A stretch of 64,000 nucleotides of DNA from Kaistella sp. 97-N-M2 (GTDB lineage Bacteria > Bacteroidota > Bacteroidia > Flavobacteriales > Weeksellaceae), in NCBI RefSeq assembly GCF_021513235.1, contig NZ_CP090976.1, forward strand, positions 1,116,001-1,180,000. The letters run 5' to 3'. Within the stretch, counting starts at the first letter, position 1; each line of letters starts with the position of its first letter. Positions 26,110 through 35,649 of the stretch are shown in pieces. The notes beneath the pieces are model-generated. The model made no database searches. It worked only from the letters and a program-made list of their open reading frames with translations, and had not been told where the DNA came from. The translations under genes were made by a program, and so were the position numbers.

Positions 26110-28629
26110 ATGGATCATAAATTTTCAAATGGTTTGGACCAAGTTTTCAAACACAGTAAAAATGAAGCAAGACGTCTGCAGAGCGAATTTCTGAATACAG
26201 AGCATTTCCTTTTGGGAATGATCAAAGCGGAAAATTCGGCAAAGGAAATCTTGAATAGTTTGGGCGCAGATTTAACGCAAATAAAACGAAAAATAGAAAC
26301 TTTAGCGGTAACAAGCTTAAATCCATTAGCGGTGGGAAGCGATAAAATTTCTTTCACCAAAATGGCAGATCAGGCTGTAAAACGTTCGGAACTGGAATGC
26401 AGACAGTACCAAAGTTCCGAAATCAATACCGTTCATCTTCTGTTAGGCATTTTATATAAATCTGAAGATCCAACGACCAACATTTTAAGTTCGTATGATA
26501 TTGATTATGAAAGCGTAAGCAAGGAATATCAGGCGATGCTTAAAAACACGGGACAAAATCCTAAAATGAGCGCCTACGATGACGACGAGGAACGGGAAGA
26601 ATTCGGCCAGATGCGGAAACCTACCGGAAATCTCGGCACCGGAAAAAGCAAGACGCCAACTTTGGATAATTTTGGGCGCGATTTAACTTCTTTGGCGAGA
26701 GACGGGAAACTGGATCCTGTGATCGGCCGCGAAAAGGAAATCGAACGCGTTTCTCAAATTTTGTCGCGAAGAAAAAAGAACAATCCGCTTCTGATTGGGG
26801 AGCCCGGCGTGGGTAAATCTGCGATTGCGGAAGGTTTGGCCTTACGAATTCAACAGAAAAAAGTATCGCGCGTGCTCTTTGGAAAAAGAGTGATTACGCT
26901 AGACCTTGCAAGTTTGGTTGCCGGAACAAAATACCGTGGCCAGTTCGAAGAACGGATGAAAGCGATAATGACCGAGCTCGAAAAAAGCCGCGACGTCATT
27001 TTATTCATCGATGAGTTGCACACCATTGTCGGAGCGGGAAGTTCCACCGGAAGTCTTGATGCTTCCAACATGTTTAAACCTGCTTTGGCACGAGGAGAAA
27101 TCCAATGTATCGGTGCTACAACTTTAGATGAGTACAGACAGTATATCGAGAAAGATGGCGCTTTAGAAAGACGTTTCCAAAAGGTTATGGTAGAACCTAC
27201 TTCCGTGGAAGAAACAGTTTTAATTTTACATCAAATTAAAGACAAATACGAAGATCACCACAACGTCACTTACACCGATGAAGCGATTTTAGCGTGTGTA
27301 AATTTAACGGCAAGATATATTACCGACCGTTTTTTACCCGATAAAGCCATCGATGCGATGGATGAAGCCGGTTCTCGCGTGTATATCAAAAACATGAAAG
27401 TTCCGAATGAAATAATCGATCACGAAAAGAAAATCGAAGAAATCAAGGATCAAAAACAAAAAGCCGTAAAAGCACAGGATTACCTGGAAGCAAGAAAACT
27501 GAAAGATGAAGAGGAAAGATTACAAATCGAGCTGAATCTTGCGCAGGAAATCTGGGATAAAGATGTGAAAGAAAAGAAAGAAGTCGTTTCGGAAGAAAGT
27601 GTGGCCGAAGTCGTTTCCATGATGAGTGGAATCCCCGTAACGAAAGTGGGTAAAAACGAACTTGATAAACTGGCGCAAATGGATACAATGCTGAACGGAA
27701 AAGTAATCGGACAGGAAGATGCCGTGAAAAAAGTGGTAAAAGCCATCCAAAGAAACCGCGCCGGCCTGAAAGATCCGAACCGCCCTATCGGCACCTTTAT
27801 TTTCCTCGGAACAACGGGTGTAGGGAAAACGGAACTTGCCAAAGTAATGGCCAGAGAACTTTTCGATTCTGATGAAGCATTGATCAGAATCGACATGAGT
27901 GAGTACATGGAAAAATTCGCCATTTCGAGATTGGTAGGTGCGCCTCCGGGATACGTTGGTTACGAAGAGGGTGGACAATTAACGGAAGCCGTTCGGAGAA
28001 AACCGTATGCAGTAGTACTTTTAGATGAGATCGAAAAAGCGCACCCAGATGTTTTCAACATTTTGCTCCAGATTTTGGATGAAGGTTTCGTGACGGACTC
28101 TTTGGGAAGAAAAATCGATTTCAGAAATACAATCATCATCCTAACTTCCAACATCGGAACACGGGATTTAAAAGATTTTGGAGACGGCGTTGGATTTGGA
28201 ACCCTCGCGAAGAAAACAAATACCGATTCGAGAGCCAGAAGTACGATCGAAAATGCTTTGAAGAAAGCTTTTGCACCCGAGTTTTTGAACAGAATTGATG
28301 ATATCGTAATCTTTAATAATTTAGAAAAAGACCACATCTCGAAAATTATCGATCTGGAACTGGCAAAGTTGTACAAACGCCTGGAAAAATTGAATTATAC
28401 GGTGGAACTGACCGACGATGCGAAAGAATTTATCGCCGAGAAAGGTTGGGACAAAGATTTTGGCGCGAGACCTTTAAAACGGGCCATTCAAAAATACATC
28501 GAAGATTTGTTGGCAGAAATGCTGGTGAACAAACAACTGATGGAAGGCGAAACCGTAGTTTTAAAATTAAACGAAGCGAAAGATTCTCTGGAAGGAAATG
28601 CTTCGAAACCAAAGCAGAAAGCAAAATAA
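26110..28629 (+). CDS. clpC: ATP-dependent Clp protease ATP-binding subunit ClpC
   Basis: 839-residue AAA+ unfoldase that feeds substrates to ClpP. Two Clp-N repeats (residues about 5-145), D1 ATPase with Walker A GEPGVGKSA (230-238) and Walker B ILFIDELHTIVGAG, a UVR-type middle segment (about 437-475) typical of ClpC versus ClpB, and D2 ATPase with GTTGVGKTE (about 567-575) and VLLDEIEKAHPD. The C-terminal ClpB-D2 small domain is present. It is a single gene between a -7 box and a terminator. Confidence 0.95.
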   Translation: MDHKFSNGLDQVFKHSKNEARRLQSEFLNTEHFLLGMIKAENSAKEILNSLGADLTQIKRKIETLAVTSLNPLAVGSDKISFTKMADQAVKRSELECRQYQSSEINTVHLLLGILYKSEDPTTNILSSYDIDYESVSKEYQAMLKNTGQNPKMSAYDDDEEREEFGQMRKPTGNLGTGKSKTPTLDNFGRDLTSLARDGKLDPVIGREKEIERVSQILSRRKKNNPLLIGEPGVGKSAIAEGLALRIQQKKVSRVLFGKRVITLDLASLVAGTKYRGQFEERMKAIMTELEKSRDVILFIDELHTIVGAGSSTGSLDASNMFKPALARGEIQCIGATTLDEYRQYIEKDGALERRFQKVMVEPTSVEETVLILHQIKDKYEDHHNVTYTDEAILACVNLTARYITDRFLPDKAIDAMDEAGSRVYIKNMKVPNEIIDHEKKIEEIKDQKQKAVKAQDYLEARKLKDEEERLQIELNLAQEIWDKDVKEKKEVVSEESVAEVVSMMSGIPVTKVGKNELDKLAQMDTMLNGKVIGQEDAVKKVVKAIQRNRAGLKDPNRPIGTFIFLGTTGVGKTELAKVMARELFDSDEALIRIDMSEYMEKFAISRLVGAPPGYVGYEEGGQLTEAVRRKPYAVVLLDEIEKAHPDVFNILLQILDEGFVTDSLGRKIDFRNTIIILTSNIGTRDLKDFGDGVGFGTLAKKTNTDSRARSTIENALKKAFAPEFLNRIDDIVIFNNLEKDHISKIIDLELAKLYKRLEKLNYTVELTDDAKEFIAEKGWDKDFGARPLKRAIQKYIEDLLAEMLVNKQLMEGETVVLKLNEAKDSLEGNASKPKQKAK

Positions 28630-28650
28630 ATTTTGCTATAACCTCAACAG

Positions 28651-28686
28651 AAACCTTGTCAATTAATTTTGGCAAGGTTTTTTTTT
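28651..28686 (+). terminator. Terminator after clpC
   Basis: AACCTTG and CAAGGTT pair around a TA-rich loop, followed by nine T. Confidence 0.8.
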
Positions 28687-28752
28687 GGAACATAAATTCC
28701 TATTTTAAAACGGAAAAATACCGCAGGAAAAGGAATTTCGGGAAGCAGGCCA

Positions 28753-28790
28753 CAAAAAAAACGCACCTTTTAAAAGATGCGTTTTGTAAA
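28753..28790 (-). terminator. Terminator after the TPR protein gene
   Basis: AAAACGCA.CTTTTAAAAG.TGCGTTTT type stem; on the reverse strand it follows the stop at 28801 and ends in a T run. Confidence 0.75.
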
Positions 28791-28800
28791 TTTTTCTTGA

Positions 28801-30174
28801 TTATTTACTTTTTTTACTTTTCTTTTTCTCCACTTCCTCTTTAATAAAAGGATATTTCTGCTTCATATCTTCCAGCAGATTCGGATCTAAATCCAAAGCC
28901 ACTGCAAGCGATTTCCGACCGTCTTTCTGGTTATTCAGGTGGAAATAACAGTTGCTGAGCTGGTAGAACAATTCTGCCCTGTTGTGCATCTTGGTCGCTT
29001 TGTTCAAAATCGTAATGGCGTCTTCGTAATCGCCGATCAACATCAAAACTTCCGAGTAGGCGTACCAGTTATAAAAGCGCGTCGGTTCGTAATGGACCAG
29101 CGTTTTCATGCACGACAGACTTTCCTCAAACTTTCCGGAATCGATGTATAAAAAAGCAAGTCTTTTTTGATAATCTAAATTGTTATCATTCAAAGAAATC
29201 GCCTCTTTGGCAAAATGAAGCGCTTCCTTCATGCTGCCCATTTCCTCGTAAATGTAGGACTGCTCCATCATCGAAAGGTAAAACTGCGGGTCGTCCCGCA
29301 GGGATTTTTGAAACGAGGTCAGCGCTAAAACCCACTGTTTATTTTCTTTGTAGCACAAGCCAATCTTGTAATACGTGAAAGATTTGGTATATTCCAAGGC
29401 CAGCATTTCTTCGTAAACTTCTACCGCTTTCAGCCATTCTCCCAAGGCTTCAAAACACGCGGCTTTGTTTGCATAAACGCCTACGGACTGTGGATTAATG
29501 GCCAAAAGATAATCGAATCCCTTAATGGCTTCTTCGTAATTTTTTCGGTTGAAGTAGAACTGTCCGTATTCGTACCAGGCGGTTTCGGAAAAAGCAAACT
29601 TGTCGAGATACCCGTTTAGGAACTCGATGGCCTCGTCGCTTCTTTTCAGCTGATTGTAGGTAAACATTACATTTTCCAGGGAATATTCGTCATTCTGATC
29701 GAAACTTAAAGCCAATTTGTAATGTTTTAAAGCGTTGAACGGATCTTCTAAATTTACATGCTCATCGGCAATAAAGTTGTGCAGAAAATTTTCTTCTTCT
29801 TCCAGTTCCAAAGCTTTTTCGCAATATTCGATGGCGCGCCGCGGGTTCCCCAGATTCGAATAATATTTCGCGCAACACACCAGAAAATCCGTGCTTTCCA
29901 TTGAAGATTCCTTCAACTCCTGCATTAATTCTTTGGCCTGCACGTAGTTTTCGAGTTCTAAAAAGACCTCGAACTTCTTTATCTTTAATTCTAAGGAGTT
30001 GGGATGTAATTTTAGGGCATAATTCGTTGCCATTTCGGCGAACGTAATGTCTCCCATTTCCAGATAGTAAATAATAATGTCTTCATACTCTTCGGTATCG
30101 AAGTATAATTCCTCATTATTTTCCACCATTTCTTCGAACTTCTTTACAAGTTCATTATCAAAAAATTCTTCCAA
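28801..30174 (-). CDS. Tetratricopeptide repeat protein
   Basis: 457 residues, almost entirely TPR helices with no signal peptide. About nine to ten repeats can be seen, with the canonical W/L/G/Y/A/F/A/P spacing in units such as YEEAIKGFDYLLAINPQ and GDYEDAITILNKATKMH. The N-terminus is very acidic; the end is the basic tail KKKSKKSK. TPR arrays mediate protein-protein interaction; the partner is unknown. It is a single gene closed by a terminator. Confidence 0.85.
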   Translation of the reverse strand: MEEFFDNELVKKFEEMVENNEELYFDTEEYEDIIIYYLEMGDITFAEMATNYALKLHPNSLELKIKKFEVFLELENYVQAKELMQELKESSMESTDFLVCCAKYYSNLGNPRRAIEYCEKALELEEEENFLHNFIADEHVNLEDPFNALKHYKLALSFDQNDEYSLENVMFTYNQLKRSDEAIEFLNGYLDKFAFSETAWYEYGQFYFNRKNYEEAIKGFDYLLAINPQSVGVYANKAACFEALGEWLKAVEVYEEMLALEYTKSFTYYKIGLCYKENKQWVLALTSFQKSLRDDPQFYLSMMEQSYIYEEMGSMKEALHFAKEAISLNDNNLDYQKRLAFLYIDSGKFEESLSCMKTLVHYEPTRFYNWYAYSEVLMLIGDYEDAITILNKATKMHNRAELFYQLSNCYFHLNNQKDGRKSLAVALDLDPNLLEDMKQKYPFIKEEVEKKKSKKSK

Positions 30175-30487
30175 TATATTTTCTCACCGTTCTTTACAAT
30201 GTTCGAATTTGCTTTGCAAACATCGTAAGAAACTATTTTATTAAACATTACTAAAATAAGATTTTATTTCTCCAAATCAAAATAAACATTATCAATTTTA
30301 TAATTCCAATCCCGGCTTGCCAATGAACAGAGTTGATCAGTTCTGAAGTCACCATCGTTAAAAAACAGCCAATCACGTACGACCTTATGAACTACAAACT
30401 TCGATTACAGCCGCGAGCCGGAACAGATGGTTTTTCTTCGTCACAGCTTATTTTTATATCTTTCTAAACTATGAATTTGTTTGAATT
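30175..30487. other. 313-base non-coding gap between TPR gene and glmM
   Basis: Both neighbours are on the reverse strand. The gap is AT-rich with a short GC-rich patch around 30410-30425. I find no open frame of note, no strong terminator hairpin after glmM, no tRNA fold and no TAnnTTTG box that clearly serves the TPR gene. A short inverted repeat TTTGC ttt GCAAA lies near 30210. Confidence 0.5.
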
Positions 30488-31870
30488 TTAAATCAAACTT
30501 TTTATTTTCGCGATCATTTCATCGCCTAATACATCGGCTTCTTCCTGCGAAAAAGCTTCTGTATAAATTCGTACAATCGGCTCGGTATTCGATTTTCTTA
30601 AGTGAACCCAATTTTTTTCGAAATCGATCTTCACACCGTCCACCGTAGAAACCTCTTCGGTTCGATACTCTTTTTCCATTTTAGTTAAAAGCGAATCAAC
30701 ATCAATCTCCGGCGTCAGTTCGATCTTCTTCTTTCCCATAAAATAGCTTGGGTAAGTGGCTCGAAGTTCGGAAACGGTTTTGTTTTCCTTGGCCAAATGC
30801 GTCAAAAATAAAGCCACGCCTACCAAAGAATCGCGCCCATAATGAAGGTCCGGATAAATAATTCCGCCATTACCCTCGCCGCCGATCACTGCGTTTTTTT
30901 CTTTCATTAAAGTAACTACGTTCACTTCGCCTACAGCACTTGCAAAATATTCGGATCCGTGCTTTTTTGCGACGTCCCGAAGCGCACGACTGGAAGAAAG
31001 ATTGGAAACTGCAACGCCTTTTTTATTTTTCAATAAATAATCGGCAACAGCAACCAAAGTATATTCTTCGCCGAAAAGATCGCCGTTCTCATCAACCAGA
31101 GCCAAACGGTCAACGTCGGGATCTACAACAATGCCGACGTCGGCTTTTTCTTTTTTTACAAGGTCGCAGATATCGCCCAAATGCTCTTTTAAAGGCTCGG
31201 GGTTGTGGGGAAACTGTCCGTTCGGCTCGCAGTACAATTTCACAACTTCACAGCCCAGATGTTCCAGTAACTGCGGGATGGCAATTCCACCTGTAGAATT
31301 AACGGCATCCACAACTACTTTAAATTTCTTGGCTTTAATGGCTTCCGCGTCAACCATAGGCAAATCCAAAATCTGCTGGATGTGAATATCGAAAGCGTCG
31401 TCGCGCGTTTCATATTTTCCTAAATCATCAACCTCAGCATAATCGAAATTTTCGCTTTCTGCTAAGGCCAAAACTTCTGCACCGTTTTCTCCGGTAATGA
31501 ATTCGCCTTTTTCATTGAGAAGTTTTAAAGCATTCCACTGTTTTGGATTGTGGGATGCGGTTAAAATGATTCCACCGTCGGCTTTCAGTTCGGGTACCAT
31601 AATTTCTACGGTGGGCGTTGTGGAAAGTCCCAAATCAACCACGTGAATCCCCAAGCCCTGCAAGGTTGCAGTAACGAGGGAGTTCACCATCGATCCGGAG
31701 ATTCTGGCGTCTCTACCGACAACAATCGTTAAATCTTTTTTATTTTTATTATTCTGAAGCCAGGTTCCGAAGGCTGAACTGAATTTTACCACGTCGAGCG
31801 GCGTTAAATTTTCGTTGACTTTGCCGCCGATGGTTCCCCGGATTCCGGAAATTGATTTTATTAAAGACAT
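30488..31870 (-). CDS. glmM: Phosphoglucosamine mutase
   Basis: 460 residues of the alpha-D-phosphohexomutase superfamily. GlmM converts glucosamine-6-phosphate to glucosamine-1-phosphate for UDP-GlcNAc, peptidoglycan and lipid A. The phosphoserine loop is ILTASHNPKQWN (Ser 106), the Mg loop is DPDVDRLAL, the sugar loop GGEGNGG and the phosphate loop RKSNTEP. Phosphomannomutase activity cannot be excluded from sequence alone; manC is in the same window. A -7 box lies 68 bases upstream. Confidence 0.88.
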   Translation of the reverse strand: MSLIKSISGIRGTIGGKVNENLTPLDVVKFSSAFGTWLQNNKNKKDLTIVVGRDARISGSMVNSLVTATLQGLGIHVVDLGLSTTPTVEIMVPELKADGGIILTASHNPKQWNALKLLNEKGEFITGENGAEVLALAESENFDYAEVDDLGKYETRDDAFDIHIQQILDLPMVDAEAIKAKKFKVVVDAVNSTGGIAIPQLLEHLGCEVVKLYCEPNGQFPHNPEPLKEHLGDICDLVKKEKADVGIVVDPDVDRLALVDENGDLFGEEYTLVAVADYLLKNKKGVAVSNLSSSRALRDVAKKHGSEYFASAVGEVNVVTLMKEKNAVIGGEGNGGIIYPDLHYGRDSLVGVALFLTHLAKENKTVSELRATYPSYFMGKKKIELTPEIDVDSLLTKMEKEYRTEEVSTVDGVKIDFEKNWVHLRKSNTEPIVRIYTEAFSQEEADVLGDEMIAKIKSLI

Positions 31871-31937
31871 AAAACAGTATTTTTAAAAGTCGTCGTTTAA
31901 ACGAATTGAATTTTTATAATCAGGTTTTTTTCCGGTG

Positions 31938-31945
31938 CAAAAATA
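31938..31945 (-). promoter_or_regulatory. Putative -7 promoter box for glmM
   Basis: Reverse-strand TATTTTTG matches TAnnTTTG, leaving a 5' leader of about 60 bases before the glmM ATG. Confidence 0.45.
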
Positions 31946-31997
31946 CGAATTAAAAAAGTGAATGAAACGCAACCACCGACAAAATGGCCGCGGCGTT

Positions 31998-32150
31998 TTA
32001 TGAACATCCGCAATCTGAATCGCAGCCAGGTTTCCCTTTTTTAAATTTTTTGGAAGAAAAGTTTTTTTTGATGATCCCAAACAGGTAATATCCTGCAGCC
32101 AAAACGGCTACGGCGACCAATATATACTGAAAAATTAAAGAAGATTCCAT
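31998..32150 (-). CDS. FeoB-associated Cys-rich membrane protein
   Basis: 50 residues: a short lumen-facing N-terminus MESS, one membrane helix (LIFQYILVAVAVLAAGYYLFGII), a basic stretch and a Cys-rich tail CDSDCGC. Such peptides accompany FeoB in Bacteroidota, and may pass ferrous iron or shape the pore (FeoC-like role, inferred). Its ATG overlaps the feoB stop in TAATG, so translation is coupled. Longer upstream starts would overlap feoB and lack support. Confidence 0.88.
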   Translation of the reverse strand: MESSLIFQYILVAVAVLAAGYYLFGIIKKNFSSKKFKKGKPGCDSDCGCS

Positions 32151-34204
32151 TATTTCAAAATTTGATAAACAATTAATGAAGCGACGTACGCTAAGCCCGA
32201 CATTCCGACGAGTTGCGCCATGGTCCATTTCCAGGACTTGGTTTCTTTATAAACAACGGCTAAGGTGGAGACACATTGCATGGCAAAGGCGTAAAAAAAC
32301 AAAATTGAAATCCCGGTTGCGAAATTGAAAACCTTCTCGCCATTCGGTTTAACATCTGCCCGCATCTTATCGATGATGCGACCTTCCGGTGCGTCCTCAT
32401 CCAAACTGTACAACGTCGACATGGTGCCGACAAAAACTTCGCGCGCAACAAAACTCGTCAAAATGCCTACACCCATTTTCCAGTCGTAACCGAGCGGTGC
32501 GATTGCAGGTTCGATGGATTTACCCATTTTCGCAAGGTAAGACTGCTCCAGTTTTACATCGGTGGCGACAAACTGATCTTCTTTCTGTTTCGGCCCAAAA
32601 TAGCTGAAAACCCAGATAATGATGCTGACCAGAAAAATAATTTTACCGGCACCGGTAATAAATTCCCAAACTTTGCCGAGAACAAGTTTAAAATCATACC
32701 CGAAAAGCGGCATTTTGTAGGAGGGCAAATCCATCACAAGGAAAGATGTTCCTTTGCTTTTGATGATTTTTTTCAGGATCAACGACGCCATTAACGACGT
32801 GAAAAAGCCGAGAAAATACATCGCCATCAACATCAAAGCTTTATAACTGATGCCGCCAAAATATCGGTTCGGAATAATTAATCCAATAATGATACTGTAT
32901 ACCGGAAGCCGTGCAGAACACGTCATAAACGGAGTTACCAAAATGGTAATGAGCCTTTCTTTTACGTTTTCGATGTTTCGCGTACTCATGATTGCGGGGA
33001 TGGCACAGGCCGTTCCCGAAACAAGCGGAACAATACTTTTACCATTCAAACCAAAAGGCCGAAGAAAACGATCCATCAAAAAGATCACCCGCGCCATATA
33101 GCCGGAATCTTCCAGTAAATAAAGAAAATAGAGTAAAATACCGATCTGCGGCGCAAAAACCATAATACCTCCCAAGCCCGGGATAATTCCGTTTGCGATT
33201 AAGGAATTGATGGGGCCTTCCGGAAGATGCGTATTAGCGAAGGTTGAAAGCCAAAGGAAAAAATCGGAGATCCAGTTCATCGGATACTCTGCGAGAAAGA
33301 AAACACTTTGGAAAATAAAAAGCAAAATAGCGCCGAAAATAATATATCCCCAAAACCGGTGGACGAGAACCTTATCCAGTTTTTCTGTTAATAATTCTTT
33401 GAACTGCGGTTTTTTCGATAAAACTTTGCCAACAATACGGTCTATATTTTGGTAGCGTCTGATGGTTTCCTGCGTTTGTAATCTTTTGGGAACAAGGCAT
33501 TTAACTGCATCATCATTCATTTGATCCTGAACGGTTTCCAGTTTCCCGAGGTAAGTATCGGAGGAAAGCAGCGTCCAGACTTTATATTGATTTTCTTCCT
33601 TCGTTTCGCTTAAAATTTTGAAAACCAATCCTTTCTGCTCCATCGGTATTTCGAAGGAAACCTTTTCGGATTTGGAGAAGCTGTTTTTATAAATTTCCTG
33701 ACGAAGTTCATCGATGCCTTGATTTTGTTTGGCATTGGTAGAGAGAACGGTCACTTTGAGTTCTTTCGAAAGCTCCTCCAGATCAATGCTGATGCCGCGT
33801 CTTTCCGCCTGATCAATTTGATTTACAACGAGCAAAGCAGGAATTCCTAAATCCTGAATCTGCTGAAAAAGCAGCAGTCCTCTTTTGATGCTCAGCGCTT
33901 CTAAGATATAAACCACGCCGGCGTAATGTTGCTGTTCGTCGATTAAATATTTGGAAAAAATGGCTTCATCCTCAGAAGTCGGGTAAACGCTGTAAGAACC
34001 CGGCAAATCGATCACCTCGAAAGATTCGCCCCTGTAATCGTAATGGCCGGAATGGCTTGCGACCGTAACGCCGGCGTAATTACCCGTTTTTTGCTTTTTG
34101 TTGCACAATAAATTAAAAACAGTGGACTTTCCGACGTTTGGATTTCCGACAAGAAGAATTTGTTTATTTTTTGAAGTTTCCTGCATTTTTTCTTCAGTAA
34201 TCAT
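32150..34204 (-). CDS. feoB: Ferrous iron transport protein B
   Basis: 684-residue inner membrane ferrous iron transporter. N-terminal G domain: G1 GNPNVGKST (residues 20-28), G3 DLPGSYSV, G4 NQID. The C-terminal part contains two Gate modules with the conserved PLVSGTACAIPAIMSTR and MTCSARLPVYSIII, holding the pore Cys residues. Length is normal. An alternative start six codons in (MQETSK) is possible. It follows feoA by 22 bases and overlaps the Cys-rich gene by one base. Confidence 0.95.
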   Translation of the reverse strand: MITEEKMQETSKNKQILLVGNPNVGKSTVFNLLCNKKQKTGNYAGVTVASHSGHYDYRGESFEVIDLPGSYSVYPTSEDEAIFSKYLIDEQQHYAGVVYILEALSIKRGLLLFQQIQDLGIPALLVVNQIDQAERRGISIDLEELSKELKVTVLSTNAKQNQGIDELRQEIYKNSFSKSEKVSFEIPMEQKGLVFKILSETKEENQYKVWTLLSSDTYLGKLETVQDQMNDDAVKCLVPKRLQTQETIRRYQNIDRIVGKVLSKKPQFKELLTEKLDKVLVHRFWGYIIFGAILLFIFQSVFFLAEYPMNWISDFFLWLSTFANTHLPEGPINSLIANGIIPGLGGIMVFAPQIGILLYFLYLLEDSGYMARVIFLMDRFLRPFGLNGKSIVPLVSGTACAIPAIMSTRNIENVKERLITILVTPFMTCSARLPVYSIIIGLIIPNRYFGGISYKALMLMAMYFLGFFTSLMASLILKKIIKSKGTSFLVMDLPSYKMPLFGYDFKLVLGKVWEFITGAGKIIFLVSIIIWVFSYFGPKQKEDQFVATDVKLEQSYLAKMGKSIEPAIAPLGYDWKMGVGILTSFVAREVFVGTMSTLYSLDEDAPEGRIIDKMRADVKPNGEKVFNFATGISILFFYAFAMQCVSTLAVVYKETKSWKWTMAQLVGMSGLAYVASLIVYQILK

Positions 34205-34226
34205 TTATGCAATGATTAGGAAATTT

Positions 34227-34481
34227 TTAAGTTAACTGTTCGACGATGATAAAGCGTGCTTCTTCTTCACGAAGTGCAATTCTGCTTTTTTCCTCGCCAA
34301 ATTCAATGTAAAGAGGTCCTTTGAAGGGAGCCTGATAAAGAATTCGGAATACTGTTTCGGGCAAGAGACCCATCTCTATAATTTTATTGGGCATTACGAG
34401 ATCTTCGTTTTCGTACCCCAAAATCTTCCCCGATTTGTCTTTCGGGAAACAGCATAATTTGTTGGAAATATCTCTTCTCAA
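34227..34481 (-). CDS. feoA: FeoA family protein
   Basis: 84-residue SH3-like FeoA domain, the cytosolic partner of FeoB. Seen: KDKSGKILGYENEDL, IIEMGLLPETVFRILYQAPFKGP, and the closing IALREEEARFIIVE. No ATG fits. I choose TTG at 34481 because the upstream frame (open to 34559) contains the -7 box TATATTTG at 34500-34507, so transcription begins after it. First gene of feoA-feoB-Cys-rich operon. Confidence 0.85.
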   Translation of the reverse strand: MRRDISNKLCCFPKDKSGKILGYENEDLVMPNKIIEMGLLPETVFRILYQAPFKGPLYIEFGEEKSRIALREEEARFIIVEQLT

Positions 34482-34499
34482 TTCTTTAATTTTGTGCTG

Positions 34500-34507
34500 C
34501 AAATATA
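34500..34507 (-). promoter_or_regulatory. Putative -7 promoter box for the feoAB operon
   Basis: Reverse-strand TATATTTG matches TAnnTTTG, 18 bases upstream of the TTG start chosen for feoA. No Fur-box-like inverted repeat stood out by eye. Confidence 0.5.
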
Positions 34508-34558
34508 GGTTATTTAAATTTAATCTAAATAAGGTTTCCGCGTAAATGATTAAACTCA

Positions 34559-34592
34559 TAAAAAACCCTGAAACATCATTTGCTTCAGGGCT
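34559..34592 (-). terminator. Terminator after the first GLPGLI gene
   Basis: On the reverse strand CCCTGAA and TTTCAGGG pair around a short loop and are followed by six T. Confidence 0.75.
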
Positions 34593-34619
34593 TCAAAATA
34601 TAATTAGTGTAAAGAAATT

Positions 34620-35516
34620 CTATTTTTTAGTTTTTGTACTCACTGTGTCGATTTCAATGGGATTGTCGTTCGCACTGAAAAAATCTTTGAGCATTTTTTC
34701 CTGTTGCTTTATCATATCACCAATGGTGGTTTCGCTACCGGGCATTTTTTGCGACATCATCTCCGGTTTTAGTAACGGTCTGGCCGACGCAAAAGGATCT
34801 TTTTTGAAGTCGTTGAATGTTTTCTCGAATTTATCGCGGCCAATTTCCTGCACCTTCCCACCATTTCCGCCGGGAGAAACGCTTTCGAGATAGGTAGTTT
34901 CGCTAAAGTTATTCACTTTTTTATTGCCTTTCAACTCCCAGGAATAATTTTTTCCGTCGTCTTCAATCTTCACAATTAAACCCGGCAGACCGTGAAATTT
35001 GTAAGGCCCGTCCTGCAGCGGAATTTCCGAACTGAACCAGGCGGTCCACTTTCTGCCGCCAAACTCGGTTGTGGCTTTCTGCGTATTGTACGTTCCTATT
35101 TTTTCCTTTTCGTTCAAAATTTTCCAGTCAAATTTGGTATCGTCGTTATATCCGATATTCATGGGGGTGAAACCGCTGGAAATACGCTCCACATATTGAA
35201 CTTTTATGTCCGGATAAAATTTGTAAATTTTTTCGGAAAACTTCGGCATCGTTACCATTTTCGAAAGATCCTTGAAAACGCCGGATTTCTGCATATTTTC
35301 CACCTGGATTTTTAAAGTGGAATCCTGTGCAACCATGGTATAATCTCTGAAAATTGATTTGTCTTTCGTGATATCTAAAATCATCATTACTTTGTCCAGT
35401 TTCGCCGAATCTTTTTTCGGTTTAAAGGTGAGTTCGTAAAAGAATCTGTTCGCCGTTTCCTGTGCGTTAATCGCAAAAAAGGCAGTCAGTAAAAATAGGG
35501 TGAAAAATTTTTTCAT
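34620..35516 (-). CDS. GLPGLI family protein
   Basis: 298 residues from the ATG at 35516, which opens the signal peptide MKKFFTLFLLTAFFAINAQ. The family-defining motif is in FHGLPGLIVKIEDDG; just before it is GGRKWTAWFSSEIPLQDGPY. The family (TIGR01200) is confined largely to Bacteroidota, exported, and has no known function. This copy is followed by its own terminator and is separated from its paralogue at 36193 by a forward DinB gene. Confidence 0.92.
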   Translation of the reverse strand: MKKFFTLFLLTAFFAINAQETANRFFYELTFKPKKDSAKLDKVMMILDITKDKSIFRDYTMVAQDSTLKIQVENMQKSGVFKDLSKMVTMPKFSEKIYKFYPDIKVQYVERISSGFTPMNIGYNDDTKFDWKILNEKEKIGTYNTQKATTEFGGRKWTAWFSSEIPLQDGPYKFHGLPGLIVKIEDDGKNYSWELKGNKKVNNFSETTYLESVSPGGNGGKVQEIGRDKFEKTFNDFKKDPFASARPLLKPEMMSQKMPGSETTIGDMIKQQEKMLKDFFSANDNPIEIDTVSTKTKK

Positions 35517-35649
35517 TTTTAAAGGTTTATTCATTAGTAAACAAAGTAAAAAATTTGTTACAGGTTTTAAGAATATTTTATATTTTTTTAATATTTTCTT
35601 AGGCTAAACTTTCCCCCACGCTACCTATCTTTATACAAAACAAATTCTT

